Of a stretch of DNA of 64,000 nucleotides, positions 42,801-52,499 are shown one piece after another. Source of the stretch: Solibacillus merdavium (lineage in GTDB: Bacteria > Bacillota > Bacilli > Bacillales_A > Planococcaceae); contig NZ_JACSPW010000010.1 of NCBI RefSeq assembly GCF_014836935.1, positions 80,620 to 144,619 of the forward strand, written 5' to 3'. Made by a program: the position numbers and the translations under genes. The notes below the pieces were generated by a model that saw only the letters and a list, made by a program, of their open reading frames with translations, was not told where the DNA came from and made no database searches. Each line of letters begins with the position of its first letter. Position 1 is the stretch's first letter.

Positions 42801-43991
42801 TTATTCATTGTCGGGATCATTTGTAGTAAACATATATGTGCGGTAATGAAATTTCATACTGTACACGAGTCCGATTGCAAGAGCGTTCCCCATCATTGAA
42901 CTTCCTCCGTAACTAATGAAAGGTAATGGAATCCCTGTGATAGGTAATAGTTGTATCGTCATCCCGATGTTTTCAAATACATGGAACGTAATCATGGCAA
43001 TAATACCTGCACATACATAAGTACAAAATGGATCTTTAAGTAACAGCGTCATTTTCGTTAAATGGTAAATTAACAAAAAGTATAAGCAAATAACAGCACT
43101 CGCACCAACAAAGCCCCATTCTTCACCAATTACTGCGAAAATAAAGTCTGTATGGTTTTCTGCAACATATACTTCACGTGCCATAAATCCTTTTCCGAAA
43201 ATTTCTCCAGAACCGATTGCATTTAGTGAGGTAATTAAATGATAGCCGTCTGAAGTTGCATATGAATACGGATCCAACCAAGAATAAATACGTGCAAATT
43301 GATATGGCTGGAATCCAAAAGCTTTTTCAAGGAAATCCTGCATGTAAAGTGCCATCCATAATAGGGAACCCCCTATAACAGCAGCACCACCGAAAAGAGG
43401 TAGAATAATCTTCCAAGTTACTCCTCCCACAATAACAAGTGCTGCGGTAATCGCGAAAAATACTAATCCTGAACCTAAGTCAGGCTGCAACATAATTAAG
43501 GAAAGAGGCACAATAAGTGTTGCTGCAATTTTACCGAGTAACATGAAATCCGATTTGATCGTTTTGATTTGGTATCTTTCGTTATGCTTACTTATTAAAT
43601 AAGCAGTAGCTAAAATGAAAAATGTTTTCATGAACTCAGCGGGTTGAATGCTTCCGATTGGTGTTTCAAACCAACTTTGAGCACCATTTCGCTCGACGGT
43701 AATACCAGTCGATGTTGGAATTGCAACCACTGCAATTAATAGTAAGAGTCCAAAACCGTATAATGGCCATGCCAGTTTTTTGTATTGATCCGGATCAAAG
43801 TACATGACAAATGCGACTATAAAGGCAAAGATTGCATAGTTAAGTATTTGTCGAGGGACAAAGTTTGTTACGTATTGACCGGAAGTTTGCGCAGACGCAA
43901 TAGCCAGTAAGCTTACACCAAAAAATATGAATAGGATAGTTGTAAGCGGCCAGTCGAAGCGCTTATTAAAATTATAATTGTTTGTATCCAT
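42801..43991 (-). CDS. rodA: Rod-shape peptidoglycan polymerase RodA (SEDS family)
   Basis: 396-residue multi-spanning SEDS glycosyltransferase that polymerises lipid II during elongation. GSIQPAEFMKTFFILATAYL and MLQPDLGSGLVFFAI carry the SEDS active-site loop, AENHTDFIFAVIGEEWGFVG and LPFISYGGSSMMGNALAIGL are the C-terminal signatures. About ten membrane segments. FtsW and SpoVE are close paralogues; the sequence around residues 20-60 and the isolated location favour RodA. ATG 43991 has AAGGTG 6 bases upstream, better than GTG 44000. Confidence 0.87.
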   Translation of the reverse strand: MDTNNYNFNKRFDWPLTTILFIFFGVSLLAIASAQTSGQYVTNFVPRQILNYAIFAFIVAFVMYFDPDQYKKLAWPLYGFGLLLLIAVVAIPTSTGITVERNGAQSWFETPIGSIQPAEFMKTFFILATAYLISKHNERYQIKTIKSDFMLLGKIAATLIVPLSLIMLQPDLGSGLVFFAITAALVIVGGVTWKIILPLFGGAAVIGGSLLWMALYMQDFLEKAFGFQPYQFARIYSWLDPYSYATSDGYHLITSLNAIGSGEIFGKGFMAREVYVAENHTDFIFAVIGEEWGFVGASAVICLYFLLIYHLTKMTLLLKDPFCTYVCAGIIAMITFHVFENIGMTIQLLPITGIPLPFISYGGSSMMGNALAIGLVYSMKFHYRTYMFTTNDPDNE

Positions 43992-44195
43992 TCTTTTCAC
44001 CTTAAGTTATTAAATTTAACCCATCTAGGGGTTAGAAGATACCAACAAATTGAAGGCATTTAATATGAGAACGGGTTAAATAAATTACCAATTCCGGAAA
44101 GTATCTTGCATAAAATATAGCAATATTTTAAGCTTTATTAACTTTATCATATTCTTTGAAAAATTACTTTAGTAACTCCAATTTAAAAGTTCGAC

Positions 44196-44254
44196 GAAAC
44201 ATATGAGAAAATGTTTCATATTTGAATAAGAAGTCATATAATAATCATATTATT
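44196..44254 (+). promoter_or_regulatory. Palindromes over the promoter of the 249-residue unknown gene
   Basis: GAAACAT-N8-ATGTTTC (44196-44217) overlaps the -35 position of a TATAAT at 44237-44242, and AATAAT-CAT-ATTATT (44240-44254) overlaps the -10. Such paired symmetry suggests repressor control; regulator unknown. No other feature is seen in 43992-44195. Confidence 0.4.
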
Positions 44255-44277
44255 CATGTTAAAGGGGCGTGCAAGCT

Positions 44278-45027
44278 GTGGCAAAAAAAATGAAGTCTGC
44301 TGAAGATTTTATGCATCATTTATATGTCCATATGAACGATGTAGAAAATTTTGTTATTTATAGTGGGCTTACACTGAGGGGATTTATGACTTCAGTAGAA
44401 CCAGTAAAGAATGTTTTGCTATTAAGGCACGCCTATGACAATGGCTCTTTTAACATGCATACACAATTTGATTTTGTTACTAATGAAGATATGCGGGATT
44501 TTTTGAAAAGAGAAAGCGACTTAAAGCAGGATATATGCTGGGTAGATTTCGCGGCAGAGAAAAATGTCAATGCATTGACGCCGCTGGAACAGGCGGAGCT
44601 TCTCTATTTAAGTCATAAGCGTGAACCATTAGCATCACCCTTTTTTAGTAAGCTTCAAAATCGTTACGCTTATTATTCATCTGTGGCAGACAAAATGACA
44701 AAAGTATATTACCGTTTCATTGGCGACTCTGAAATACTCATATCGAATTTATTTAATCAAATGATAAGAGAAAAAGAAGGAGGAGGAAGTTTTTGGAGAA
44801 GAAAGAGCAAAAATAATTCCCCTACAATTGATCCTTCCACATTAAGATTATATAGATCATTTGCAAAAGAGGGTGCATTACTTTCGTTATATAAATTAGA
44901 TAAGCCAAATGCCCATTATGCAATTGAAGTTCGAGTGTTAAGTGACTATGATTATCCGGATGAAGTTTGGGATGATTTAGATGAAATATTAAAACAAGGC
45001 TATGATGAATTAATACAAATTAGTTAA
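44278..45027 (+). CDS. Conserved protein of unknown function (249 residues)
   Basis: Soluble protein with no signal peptide or membrane segment. It has an N-terminal alpha/beta-looking region (FVIYSGLTLRGFMTSVE), a polar middle with a basic insert (FWRRKSKNNSP, about 175-185) and a C-terminal acidic end (YPDEVWDDLDEILKQGYDEL). I do not recognise the family. GTG 44278 is used because GGGG lies 10 bases upstream, whereas GTG 44269 abuts the SD. A terminator separates it from ddl, so it is a single-gene unit. Confidence 0.7.
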   Translation: MAKKMKSAEDFMHHLYVHMNDVENFVIYSGLTLRGFMTSVEPVKNVLLLRHAYDNGSFNMHTQFDFVTNEDMRDFLKRESDLKQDICWVDFAAEKNVNALTPLEQAELLYLSHKREPLASPFFSKLQNRYAYYSSVADKMTKVYYRFIGDSEILISNLFNQMIREKEGGGSFWRRKSKNNSPTIDPSTLRLYRSFAKEGALLSLYKLDKPNAHYAIEVRVLSDYDYPDEVWDDLDEILKQGYDELIQIS

Positions 45028-45060
45028 CACTCACAGCGAACCAGGCAGTGAGTGTTTTTT
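45026..45060 (+). terminator. Terminator of the unknown gene before ddl
   Basis: AACACTCAC pairs with GTGAGTGTT, followed by T residues. Confidence 0.88.
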
Positions 45061-45124
45061 ATCCGACTTCAGCGTACGACGGATTCGTGATAAAATAACG
45101 TTAGTAAAAATGGAGGACAAAAGA

Positions 45125-46198
45125 ATGAAAAAAAGAATCGGTTTATTATATGGTGGTAAGTCTGCCGAGCATGAAGTATCACTTTCTACTGCAAAGGCAG
45201 TAACGCAAGCGGTAGATTTTAATGAGTTTGACGTCTTTCCGATTTTTATTACATTAAAGGGTGAATGGCGTGTTGGACCTCAATTAACTGAACCCGCTCA
45301 AACAATTGAACAATTACAATTTACAACGACTTCAGAGCAGTCTGAAAATAATATAACGCAATTTATAAATACCCATATGGAAAATCCATTCGATGTAGTT
45401 TTCCCATTATTGCACGGAACGAATGGCGAAGATGGGACTGTGCAGGGCCTTTTGGAAGTTTTGAATATTCCGTATGTAGGAAATAGTGTACTTGGTTCTG
45501 CAGCAGGTATGGATAAAGTGGTAATGAAACAGTTATTTGAAATGGCAAATTTACCCCAAGTACCATATGAATTTTTTATTCGTAGTGAATGGGAACGAGA
45601 AAAGGCAGCATGGATAAAAAAATGCGAAAAAACTCTCGGCTATCCTATGTTTGTAAAACCGGCTAACCTTGGATCTAGCGTTGGAATTAGTAAAGCTACC
45701 AATGCAGAAGAGTTGGAAAAAGCGGTTCAGTTCGCATTGCAATATGATCGAAAAATTGTCATTGAACAAGGTATTAAGGCACGCGAAATTGAGCTTGCCG
45801 TTTTAGGGAATGATACTCCGAACGTTTCTGTAGCGGGTGAGATTAAGCCTATGACAGAGTTTTATGATTATGATTCAAAATATAAAGACGGCTCTACAGC
45901 GTTGATTATTCCGGCCGAGTTACAAGCAAATGTCTATACAGACTTAGTGGATATGGCGAAAAGAGCGTTTAAAGCGATTGATGGAGCAGGTTTAGTCAGA
46001 GCGGATTTCTTCGTAACGGATAACAATGACATTTTCATTAACGAAGTGAATACGATGCCAGGCTTTACACCGGTAAGTATGTATCCTTTGTTATGGCAGC
46101 ATACAGATGTACCATATCCTCAACTAGTTAAAGAACTTATTAACTTAGCATTAGAGCGCCATACTGAAAAACAACAGCTTCAATACAATAGAGATTGA
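45125..46198 (+). CDS. ddl: D-alanine--D-alanine ligase
   Basis: ATP-grasp enzyme making the D-Ala-D-Ala dipeptide for peptidoglycan. MKKRIGLLYGGKSAEHEVSL at the start, FPLLHGTNGEDGTVQGLLE, VKPANLGSSVGISKA (ATP-grasp) and INEVNTMPGFTPVSMYP (metal and omega-loop region) are all conserved. 357 residues is normal. ATG 45125 has GGAGG 9 bases upstream; the longer frame from 45110 starts inside the SD. murF follows by 12 bases, giving a ddl-murF operon as in B. subtilis. Confidence 0.97.
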   Translation: MKKRIGLLYGGKSAEHEVSLSTAKAVTQAVDFNEFDVFPIFITLKGEWRVGPQLTEPAQTIEQLQFTTTSEQSENNITQFINTHMENPFDVVFPLLHGTNGEDGTVQGLLEVLNIPYVGNSVLGSAAGMDKVVMKQLFEMANLPQVPYEFFIRSEWEREKAAWIKKCEKTLGYPMFVKPANLGSSVGISKATNAEELEKAVQFALQYDRKIVIEQGIKAREIELAVLGNDTPNVSVAGEIKPMTEFYDYDSKYKDGSTALIIPAELQANVYTDLVDMAKRAFKAIDGAGLVRADFFVTDNNDIFINEVNTMPGFTPVSMYPLLWQHTDVPYPQLVKELINLALERHTEKQQLQYNRD

Positions 46199-46210
46199 GT
46201 GGGATAAAAA

Positions 46211-47581
46211 GTGAAAAAAAAATTACAGCAGCTCGCAACATGGCTAACTATAGAAAATCAATCATTTCCTGAAACGGTTGTCACAGGTATTTCCATTGAT
46301 ACACGCACAATCACTGAAGGCGATTTATTTATTCCTTTTCGCGGTGAGGCAGTAAATGGGCATCGCTTTGTGGATCAGGCCTTTGAAAAAGGAGCCGCAG
46401 CGTCATTGTGGATGAAAGACGAACCTAATCCACCGGAGCATCTGCCGTTGATATTTGTAGATGATCCGGAACAGGCACTGCAGAAAATGGCGGAATGTTA
46501 TCGCAATGAGCATAAAGCGACGTTTATCGGGATTACCGGCTCAAACGGGAAAACATCCTCCAAAGACATTTTAGCGGGTACCCTTTCTCCGTATTTTAAA
46601 GTGCAAAAGACAATTGGTAATTTTAATAACCAATTAGGTTTACCGATTACAATATTACAGCTAGATGAAGATACAGAGATTTCCGTTTTGGAAATGGGGA
46701 TGAGTGGCTTCGGTGAGATTGAATTTTTAACTAAGCTAGCACGCCCTCACTATGTCATTATTACAAATATCGGCGAAGCCCATATGCAAGATTTAGGGTC
46801 GCGTGAAGGTATTGCAAATGCGAAATTTGAAATAGTAAAAGGTTTAAATGAGGAAGGTTTACTTTTCTTTGATGGAGATGAGCCATTATTGCAAAGTCTT
46901 GTTGCCAAAACTCCGAATTTAAAAACTCAGTCGTTCGGTTTTACCGGAAAACAAGACTTAGTGGCGTCGAATATTGTAGCGACAGCACAAGGCAGCAGCT
47001 TTCATGTTGAAGGCGTCATTAATGGAGACTTCTTTATATCTGTCTTAGGTGAACATCAAGTAAAGAATACATTAAATACGATGCTCGTAAGTAAAGCTTT
47101 AGGGTTAACGGATGAGCAAATTCGCGAGGCATTAAAGCAAGTAGTATTGACAGATATGCGTATGCAGCTTATTTCAGTAGGAGAGCTGTTATTTATTAAT
47201 GACGCATACAATGCTGCCCCGACATCGATGCACGCAGCAATTCATTTTATTGAGCAAACGACGATTCGGAAAGAAAAGTGGCTTGTCCTTGGAGATATGC
47301 TGGAGTTAGGGAATGATGAGCAGTCGATGCATGAAGAAATATTCGCACATATCGACCATCATAAAATTAGCTATGTCTGCCTATATGGCCCACGCATGAA
47401 ATGGCTATATGAAAAGCTGAAGGCTAAATTTGATGCGAATCACTTAGTATATTCTGAACAAGACTATAATCCAATTATAAATAAAATAAAATTAAACGCG
47501 ACGAGTGATTCCATTATTTTAGTAAAAGGCTCACGAGGTATGCAATTAGAAAAAATTATTCAATCAAACGAGTTGGCATAG
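46211..47581 (+). CDS. murF: UDP-MurNAc-tripeptide--D-alanyl-D-alanine ligase
   Basis: Adds the dipeptide made by Ddl to the UDP-muramyl tripeptide, the last cytoplasmic step of precursor assembly. 456 residues. Substrate domain, then ATP-binding IGITGSNGKTSSKD (near 109), EMGMSGFGEIEFLTKLARP and NDAYNAAPTSMHAAI are Mur-ligase motifs. GTG 46211 is the start, preceded by GAGTGGGAT. A hairpin overlapping the stop ends the ddl-murF unit. Confidence 0.97.
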   Translation: MKKKLQQLATWLTIENQSFPETVVTGISIDTRTITEGDLFIPFRGEAVNGHRFVDQAFEKGAAASLWMKDEPNPPEHLPLIFVDDPEQALQKMAECYRNEHKATFIGITGSNGKTSSKDILAGTLSPYFKVQKTIGNFNNQLGLPITILQLDEDTEISVLEMGMSGFGEIEFLTKLARPHYVIITNIGEAHMQDLGSREGIANAKFEIVKGLNEEGLLFFDGDEPLLQSLVAKTPNLKTQSFGFTGKQDLVASNIVATAQGSSFHVEGVINGDFFISVLGEHQVKNTLNTMLVSKALGLTDEQIREALKQVVLTDMRMQLISVGELLFINDAYNAAPTSMHAAIHFIEQTTIRKEKWLVLGDMLELGNDEQSMHEEIFAHIDHHKISYVCLYGPRMKWLYEKLKAKFDANHLVYSEQDYNPIINKIKLNATSDSIILVKGSRGMQLEKIIQSNELA

Positions 47582-47598
47582 AGCTAACTCGTTTTTTT
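47566..47598 (+). terminator. Terminator of ddl-murF
   Basis: AAACGAGTT pairs with AACTCGTTT across the stop codon, followed by eight or more T residues. Confidence 0.9.
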
Positions 47599-47673
47599 TA
47601 GTGCAGAAACTTTTTTCTTCAGCGAGAGTCACTTATTATATTTATAAGAACATCAATAAAAGTGGGTGAATTG

Positions 47674-48366
47674 ATGATTACAGGCGTACTTTTTTTACAT
47701 GGATTTTCAGGTGGACCGTATGAAGTAGAACCTTTTGTGCATTATATAGAACAACGTACAGATTGGGTTATAAGTGTTCCTACATTTTCAGGTCACGGGG
47801 ATGCAGAACATTTAACGATGAGAGGTTATAAGGCGGAGCATTGGATGATGGAAGCGGAAATTGCTTATCGCCAGCTACAAAAGCAAGTAGATGATGTGAT
47901 TGTTGTTGGTTTTTCAATGGGCGGAGTTATTGCCATGTATTTATCAATCCGTTATCCAGTAAAAAAATTAGTGTTATTAAGTGCTGCGGTAAAGTATTTA
48001 GATCCAACCCAGTTAGTGAAAGATATTCGAGCAATTGCTCAAGATATGGTTTATAAAAAGTTGGAAGAAAATGAATTGTTTGCACGCTATAAAGATAAGT
48101 TTAAAAATGTCCCACTATCGGCGACGGTTGAATTTATGAAAGTCGTTAAAAAGACGGAACCTTATATTAAAAATATTCAATGCCCAACCTTTATTGTTCA
48201 GGGAAGGCTTGACGGCATCGTACCGAATACGACGGCACAGATTTTATACAATAAAATTCATTCACAGCAGAAGCAAATGTATATTTCAGATTGTGGAAAG
48301 CATCATATTTGCTATAGTGATGATTGTGAAGAATGGTTTGATGCAGTGTTCAAATTTATAAGATGA
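47674..48366 (+). CDS. Alpha/beta-hydrolase carboxylesterase (Est30-like)
   Basis: 230-residue monoglyceride-lipase/carboxylesterase-type hydrolase. VLFLHGFSGGPYEVEPF gives the oxyanion HGF motif, VVGFSMGGV holds nucleophile Ser81, GRLDGIVP holds Asp180 and CGKHHICYS holds His210, a complete triad in the expected order. It resembles the thermostable Est30 esterases of Geobacillus. Natural substrate unknown. ATG 47674 is 5 bases after a GTGGGTG SD. It sits between murF and cshA and is not usual in the B. subtilis order. Confidence 0.87.
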   Translation: MITGVLFLHGFSGGPYEVEPFVHYIEQRTDWVISVPTFSGHGDAEHLTMRGYKAEHWMMEAEIAYRQLQKQVDDVIVVGFSMGGVIAMYLSIRYPVKKLVLLSAAVKYLDPTQLVKDIRAIAQDMVYKKLEENELFARYKDKFKNVPLSATVEFMKVVKKTEPYIKNIQCPTFIVQGRLDGIVPNTTAQILYNKIHSQQKQMYISDCGKHHICYSDDCEEWFDAVFKFIR

Positions 48367-48400
48367 ATAAATGTCAGACTATTCGATACAAGCATTATCA

Positions 48401-48429
48401 TTGCATACCGTTACAACCCATGTTAGACT
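48401..48429 (+). promoter_or_regulatory. Candidate cshA leader promoter
   Basis: TTGCAT (48401-48406), 17-base spacer, TAGACT (48424-48429); each hexamer matches consensus at four of six positions. It would give a leader of about 300 nt. Confidence 0.4.
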
Positions 48430-48460
48430 AATAAGAGCAATGGATACATTTTGTGCGAAG

Positions 48461-48627
48461 ACTCTTCAGACTTTTTGATGAAGAGTACTTTTTTTTGATA
48501 AACGGTTTTATTCTATTTTTTTTAAACAAGCAAGAACAAATATCAACGGTAGAATTGAACCGCTCGGCAATGACCGGGCTTTCCTTTTCATATAAGAGAC
48601 TCTGCACGTGAAGCAGAGAGAATTTTT
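48461..48627 (+). promoter_or_regulatory. Tandem terminator-like hairpins in the cshA leader
   Basis: Hairpin 1 (48461-48497): ACTCTTCA pairs with TGAAGAGT and ends in eight T residues; it may also end the esterase gene. Hairpin 2 (48562-48588): GCTCGG pairs with CCGGGC, then TTTCCTTTT. Hairpin 3 (48600-48627): CTCTGC pairs with GCAGAG, then a T run. Together they suggest attenuation or autoregulation of the helicase. The SD-proximal part (48628-48731) has no stem I can support. Confidence 0.5.
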
Positions 48628-48731
48628 AAGTAACGGAAACGTTCCACATACAATGGCTCGAAATTTGCCGCCATTTCATCTGAAAATGTAACCATTTGTC
48701 AACTTATATAGGACAAAGGAGATTGAAGAGT

Positions 48732-50288
48732 TTGACAAATTTTTCAGAATTAAACATTAGTGAATCGACATTACGCTCAATTAAGCGTATGGGATTTGAA
48801 GAAGCAACACCAATCCAAGAAGGAACAATAACGTTTGCAATGGCTGGCCGTGACGTATTAGGTCAAGCGCAGACAGGTACTGGTAAAACAGCTGCATTTG
48901 GTATTCCATTAATCGAGAAAATCGATCCAAAAAATCCAAATGTTCAAGCTTTGGTAATTGCTCCAACTCGTGAATTAGCAATCCAAGTATCAGAAGAACT
49001 TTATAAATTAGGATATGACAAACGTATAAAATTATTATCAGTTTACGGTGGTCAAGAAATCGGCCGTCAAATCCGTGCACTAAAAAATAATCCTCAAATT
49101 ATTGTAGGTACACCAGGTCGTATTCAAGACCATATTAACCGTCGTACATTACGCTTAGACGAAGTTCAAACTTTAGTTTTAGACGAAGCAGACGAAATGT
49201 TAAACATGGGCTTCATCGATGATATTAATGCGATTTTAGAAAACGTACCATCGACTCGCCAAACATTACTATTCTCAGCGACAATGCCTCCAGCAATCCG
49301 TAAAATTGCAGAGACATTTATGAAAAATCCTGAAATCGTAAAAATTAAAGCGAAAGAATTAACAATGGAAAACATTGAACAATTTTTCGTAAAAGCAACA
49401 GAGCGTGAAAAATTCGATGCGTTATCTCGTTTATTGGACTCTCAAAAACCAGAATTAGCAATCATTTTCGGTCGTACAAAACGCCGTGTTGATGAGTTAA
49501 GCCAAGCTTTAGGTTTACGTGGTTTCATAGCAGAAGGTATCCACGGTGATTTATCTCAAGCGAAACGTATTTCTGTATTACGTCAGTTTAAAGAAGGTAA
49601 AATCGATATTTTAATCGCAACCGACGTAGCTGCTCGTGGTTTAGATATTTCAGGTGTAACACATGTTTACAACTTTGATATTCCACAAGATCCAGAATCT
49701 TACGTTCACCGAATCGGTCGTACAGGCCGTGCTGGTAAATCGGGTACTGCAATTACTTTTGTAACTCCACGTGAAATGGGTTACTTACGTATTGTTGAAG
49801 AAACTACTAAAAAACGTATGACACCTTTAAACCCACCAAGCTCAGCAGAAGCTTTAGTTGGTTTACAAGAAGATGCGATGAAAACATTAGTAGAGTTGGC
49901 AAATAATGATTTAGGTAACTACCGTGAATTAGCTGCGAAGTTATTAGAAAATAACGAAGCATTAGATTTAGTGGCAGCTGCATTAAAATCAATTACAAAA
50001 GAGCCGGATGCTACACCGGTATCATTATCCGAAGAACGTCCATTACCAATGCGTCGTGAACGTTCAGGTGGCGGCGGTGGCCGTGGCCGTGGTGGTAATG
50101 ACCGTAACCGTGGTGGCGGTAACCGCAGTGGTGGTGGAGACCGTCGCGGAGGAGATCGCCGTCGTGAAGGTGGCGGTGGCGGAAGTCGTACTGCTAGCGG
50201 TGGAAGTCGTGAAGGAGGTCGCCGTGAAGGTGGCGCTCGTCGCGAAGGATCTCGTGATCGTCGTCCACGTCCACGTCGCGAAGACTAA
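48732..50288 (+). CDS. cshA: DEAD-box RNA helicase CshA
   Basis: 518-residue cold-shock and mRNA-decay helicase associated with the degradosome. Q-motif GFEEATPIQ, motif [13 protein letters not shown], Ia [39 protein letters not shown] and [15 protein letters not shown] are complete. The C-terminal 70 residues are an RGG/GGR-rich RNA-binding tail. TTG 48732 is chosen (AAAGGAG 10 bases upstream; the product starts like B. subtilis CshA); the frame start at 48696 lacks an SD. It has a long structured leader and its own terminator. Confidence 0.95.
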   Translation: MTNFSELNISESTLRSIKRMGFEEATPIQEGTITFAMAGRDVLGQAQTGTGKTAAFGIPLIEKIDPKNPNVQALVIAPTRELAIQVSEELYKLGYDKRIKLLSVYGGQEIGRQIRALKNNPQIIVGTPGRIQDHINRRTLRLDEVQTLVLDEADEMLNMGFIDDINAILENVPSTRQTLLFSATMPPAIRKIAETFMKNPEIVKIKAKELTMENIEQFFVKATEREKFDALSRLLDSQKPELAIIFGRTKRRVDELSQALGLRGFIAEGIHGDLSQAKRISVLRQFKEGKIDILIATDVAARGLDISGVTHVYNFDIPQDPESYVHRIGRTGRAGKSGTAITFVTPREMGYLRIVEETTKKRMTPLNPPSSAEALVGLQEDAMKTLVELANNDLGNYRELAAKLLENNEALDLVAAALKSITKEPDATPVSLSEERPLPMRRERSGGGGGRGRGGNDRNRGGGNRSGGGDRRGGDRRREGGGGGSRTASGGSREGGRREGGARREGSRDRRPRPRRED

Positions 50289-50297
50289 TAACATCCA

Positions 50298-50332
50298 AAC
50301 ACATCAACGAATTATCGTTGGTGTGTTTTTTT
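50298..50332 (+). terminator. Terminator of cshA
   Basis: AACACAtCAACGA pairs with TCGTTGgTGTGTT, followed by T residues. Confidence 0.9.
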
Positions 50333-50502
50333 ACATAAAACGTAGGATATATATAAACTTTTCATAAATTATTTAACAAAAGTGCCATTTATCTATACTA
50401 TATAAGGTAATGGAAAATTTTTAACACCATTTATATGGGAACAATGAAACAATTAAGAGGTTGAACCGTATAGCATAATAGAAAGAAAGAGGTGTAAAGC
50501 TT

Positions 50503-50982
50503 GTGAGAGAACAACCGAGATACCAATTACCGAAAAAAGCACAAACTGTTTGGCGATTATATGGTCTAATTCAAACTATATTCATTGCTCTTCTCGTCGC
50601 GGGAGTTATATTTCTAGTTGTGACATTTGATTGGCCGCAGTGGATTATGTGGATCGCTATTGCACTTGTAGTTTTATCCATCATTTTTTCCGTCGCTGTC
50701 TTTCCGAGTATACGTTGGAGAATCTGGCGCTATGAAGTGCGAGAGCAGGAAATTGAGATTCAAAGTGGGTTATTTGTTGTAAAACGAACATTAATACCAA
50801 TGGTGCGTGTTCAGCATGTAGATACTGAACAAGGTCCAATCTTAAAAAAATATACGTTAGCCAATATTTCAATTTCTTCAGCGGCAACTGTACATACAAT
50901 ACCAATGTTAAAAGTGGAGGAAGCCGACTTACTACGGACAAAAATTTCTGAACTTGCAAGGGTGGCGGAAGATGATGTCTAA
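50503..50982 (+). CDS. ydbS: PH-domain membrane protein YdbS
   Basis: 159 residues. Two membrane segments (about 24-46 and 50-70) are followed by a bacterial PH (bPH2/DUF304) domain, IRWRIWRYEVREQEIEIQSG to ISISSAATVHTIPML. It overlaps ydbT by 11 bases and forms the ydbST pair, as downstream of cshA in B. subtilis. The pair has been linked to resistance to antimicrobial peptides in B. subtilis; mechanism unknown. GTG 50503 has AAAGAGGTG 9 bases upstream. Confidence 0.85.
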   Translation: MREQPRYQLPKKAQTVWRLYGLIQTIFIALLVAGVIFLVVTFDWPQWIMWIAIALVVLSIIFSVAVFPSIRWRIWRYEVREQEIEIQSGLFVVKRTLIPMVRVQHVDTEQGPILKKYTLANISISSAATVHTIPMLKVEEADLLRTKISELARVAEDDV

Positions 50983-52447
50983 TGAAAAATATAAACTTCA
51001 CCCCGTTACAGCTGTTATTAACGTAGTAAAAGCATTAAAAGACCTATTTATTCCGATTGTTATTATTATAGTTGCAAACGGTTTTAACTTTAATTTGGAT
51101 TTTCGCAGTGAAACGTTTTTCAGTGAAATGATTCCACTTTTTATTTTAGTGATTGTCGTCTTTGGTACGATGGTGAATGGGTTAATTAAGTGGTGGACCT
51201 TTGTATACTGGTATGAAGATAGTGAACTTCGGGTTGAATACGGATTATTTGTAAAGAAGAAGCGTTATATTCCATTCGATCGCATTCAAAATTTAAATTA
51301 CAAAGAAGGAATTTTTCATCGTCTCTTTAAGCTCGTGCAGGTGCAAGTGGAAACGGCAGGGAGCAAAAGTGGTAAGCCTGAAGCTGAGTTGACTGCTGTT
51401 ACGAGAGCGGCAGCGGACGATGTAGAAATTCAAATGAAAAAAGCAAAGCAAAAGACACCAATTGAAAGTGAACTAATGGAAGTAGTCGAAGAGGAAGAGT
51501 CTCCTTCAACTATTTTGCATAAAATGAAGGTACCTGAACTGTTATTGTTGGCATCTACTTCTAGTGGGATCGGTGTTGTATTGGCTGGGGTATTTGCTGT
51601 CTTATCGCAATTTGCGGAATTTATTCCATTTGATGCGATTTATGATGAAGTGGCATTTTTAATGGAATACAGCTTTATCGCGGCAATGATATTGATTGCT
51701 CTTGCCCTCATGGTAGCGTGGGTAATATCAGTTGGGATTACATTTTTAAATTATTATAGCTTCACAGTGAGTAAACAGCAGAACCGTTTAATTATTACTC
51801 GTGGGTTAATTGAAAAAAAACGCGTAACGATTCCAATAAATCGTGTACAGGCAATTAAACTTGTGGAAAATCCATTCCAGCAAATGCTAGGCTTAGCGTC
51901 AATTGCTGTGGAAAGTGCTGGTGGAGGATTCAGTGGGGAAGCGGATAAAAAAATTATATTATTTCCGTTAATTGCAAAAAAAGAAGCGTTAAAGCCATTG
52001 GCAGAATTGTTTCCTGAATATGATTTTCAGCTTGCGAAAGTAATTCAGCCCCCTAAAAAAGCGTTACCCTTCTTCTATCGGATAGATTTTATTTGGCTCG
52101 TACCATTGATCGCTGCGATTTCTTATTTTTTCTATCCATATGGATTACTGTCCTTACTATTGGTGTTACCAATAATTTTATTGGGAATATGGCAATTTAA
52201 AACAACTGGCTATACACTGGAAGGTCAGCAAATTACGATTGTCTCTCGCATCTTTAGCCGTGTAACATTTTTCGCATTAAAAAAACGTGTGCAGGTAACA
52301 CAGGGGAGTCAAACCTATTTCCAAAAACGTCGTAAAATTGGCTCCGCGAAAATAGTTGTTATGTCCGGGATGACAGGAGCTTCGGCAACTGTACGAAATA
52401 TAGATCAAGAAGAAGTTGAAAAGATATTAACTTGGTATGAATATTAA
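50972..52447 (+). CDS. ydbT: PH-domain membrane protein YdbT
   Basis: About 491 residues with three bPH2/DUF304 repeats: near ELRVEYGLFVKKKRYIPFDR (80-100), RLIITRGLIEKKRVTIPINR (275-295), and QITIVSRIFSRVTFFALKKR (415-435), each preceded by pairs of membrane segments. It is the partner of YdbS. The start ATG 50972 is chosen with GGCGG upstream, inside the ydbS 3' end, giving translational coupling; ATG 50975 is also possible. A bidirectional terminator follows. Confidence 0.85.
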   Translation: MMSNEKYKLHPVTAVINVVKALKDLFIPIVIIIVANGFNFNLDFRSETFFSEMIPLFILVIVVFGTMVNGLIKWWTFVYWYEDSELRVEYGLFVKKKRYIPFDRIQNLNYKEGIFHRLFKLVQVQVETAGSKSGKPEAELTAVTRAAADDVEIQMKKAKQKTPIESELMEVVEEEESPSTILHKMKVPELLLLASTSSGIGVVLAGVFAVLSQFAEFIPFDAIYDEVAFLMEYSFIAAMILIALALMVAWVISVGITFLNYYSFTVSKQQNRLIITRGLIEKKRVTIPINRVQAIKLVENPFQQMLGLASIAVESAGGGFSGEADKKIILFPLIAKKEALKPLAELFPEYDFQLAKVIQPPKKALPFFYRIDFIWLVPLIAAISYFFYPYGLLSLLLVLPIILLGIWQFKTTGYTLEGQQITIVSRIFSRVTFFALKKRVQVTQGSQTYFQKRRKIGSAKIVVMSGMTGASATVRNIDQEEVEKILTWYEY

Positions 52448-52449
52448 AA

Positions 52450-52499
52450 AGAATAGGATGTGTGCAAAAGTAATTCCTTTTTCACACATCCTATTTTTA
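52450..52499. terminator. Bidirectional terminator between ydbT and the rhomboid gene
   Basis: AATAGGATGTGTG pairs with CACACATCCTATT, with a T tract on each strand. Confidence 0.9.

Noticed and set aside
50008..50367. 119-codon frame over the end of cshA, and its minus-strand counterpart (50064-50294)
   Set aside because: Low-complexity Val/Ala and Thr/Ala strings are out-of-frame readings of the RGG-coding repeats of cshA.
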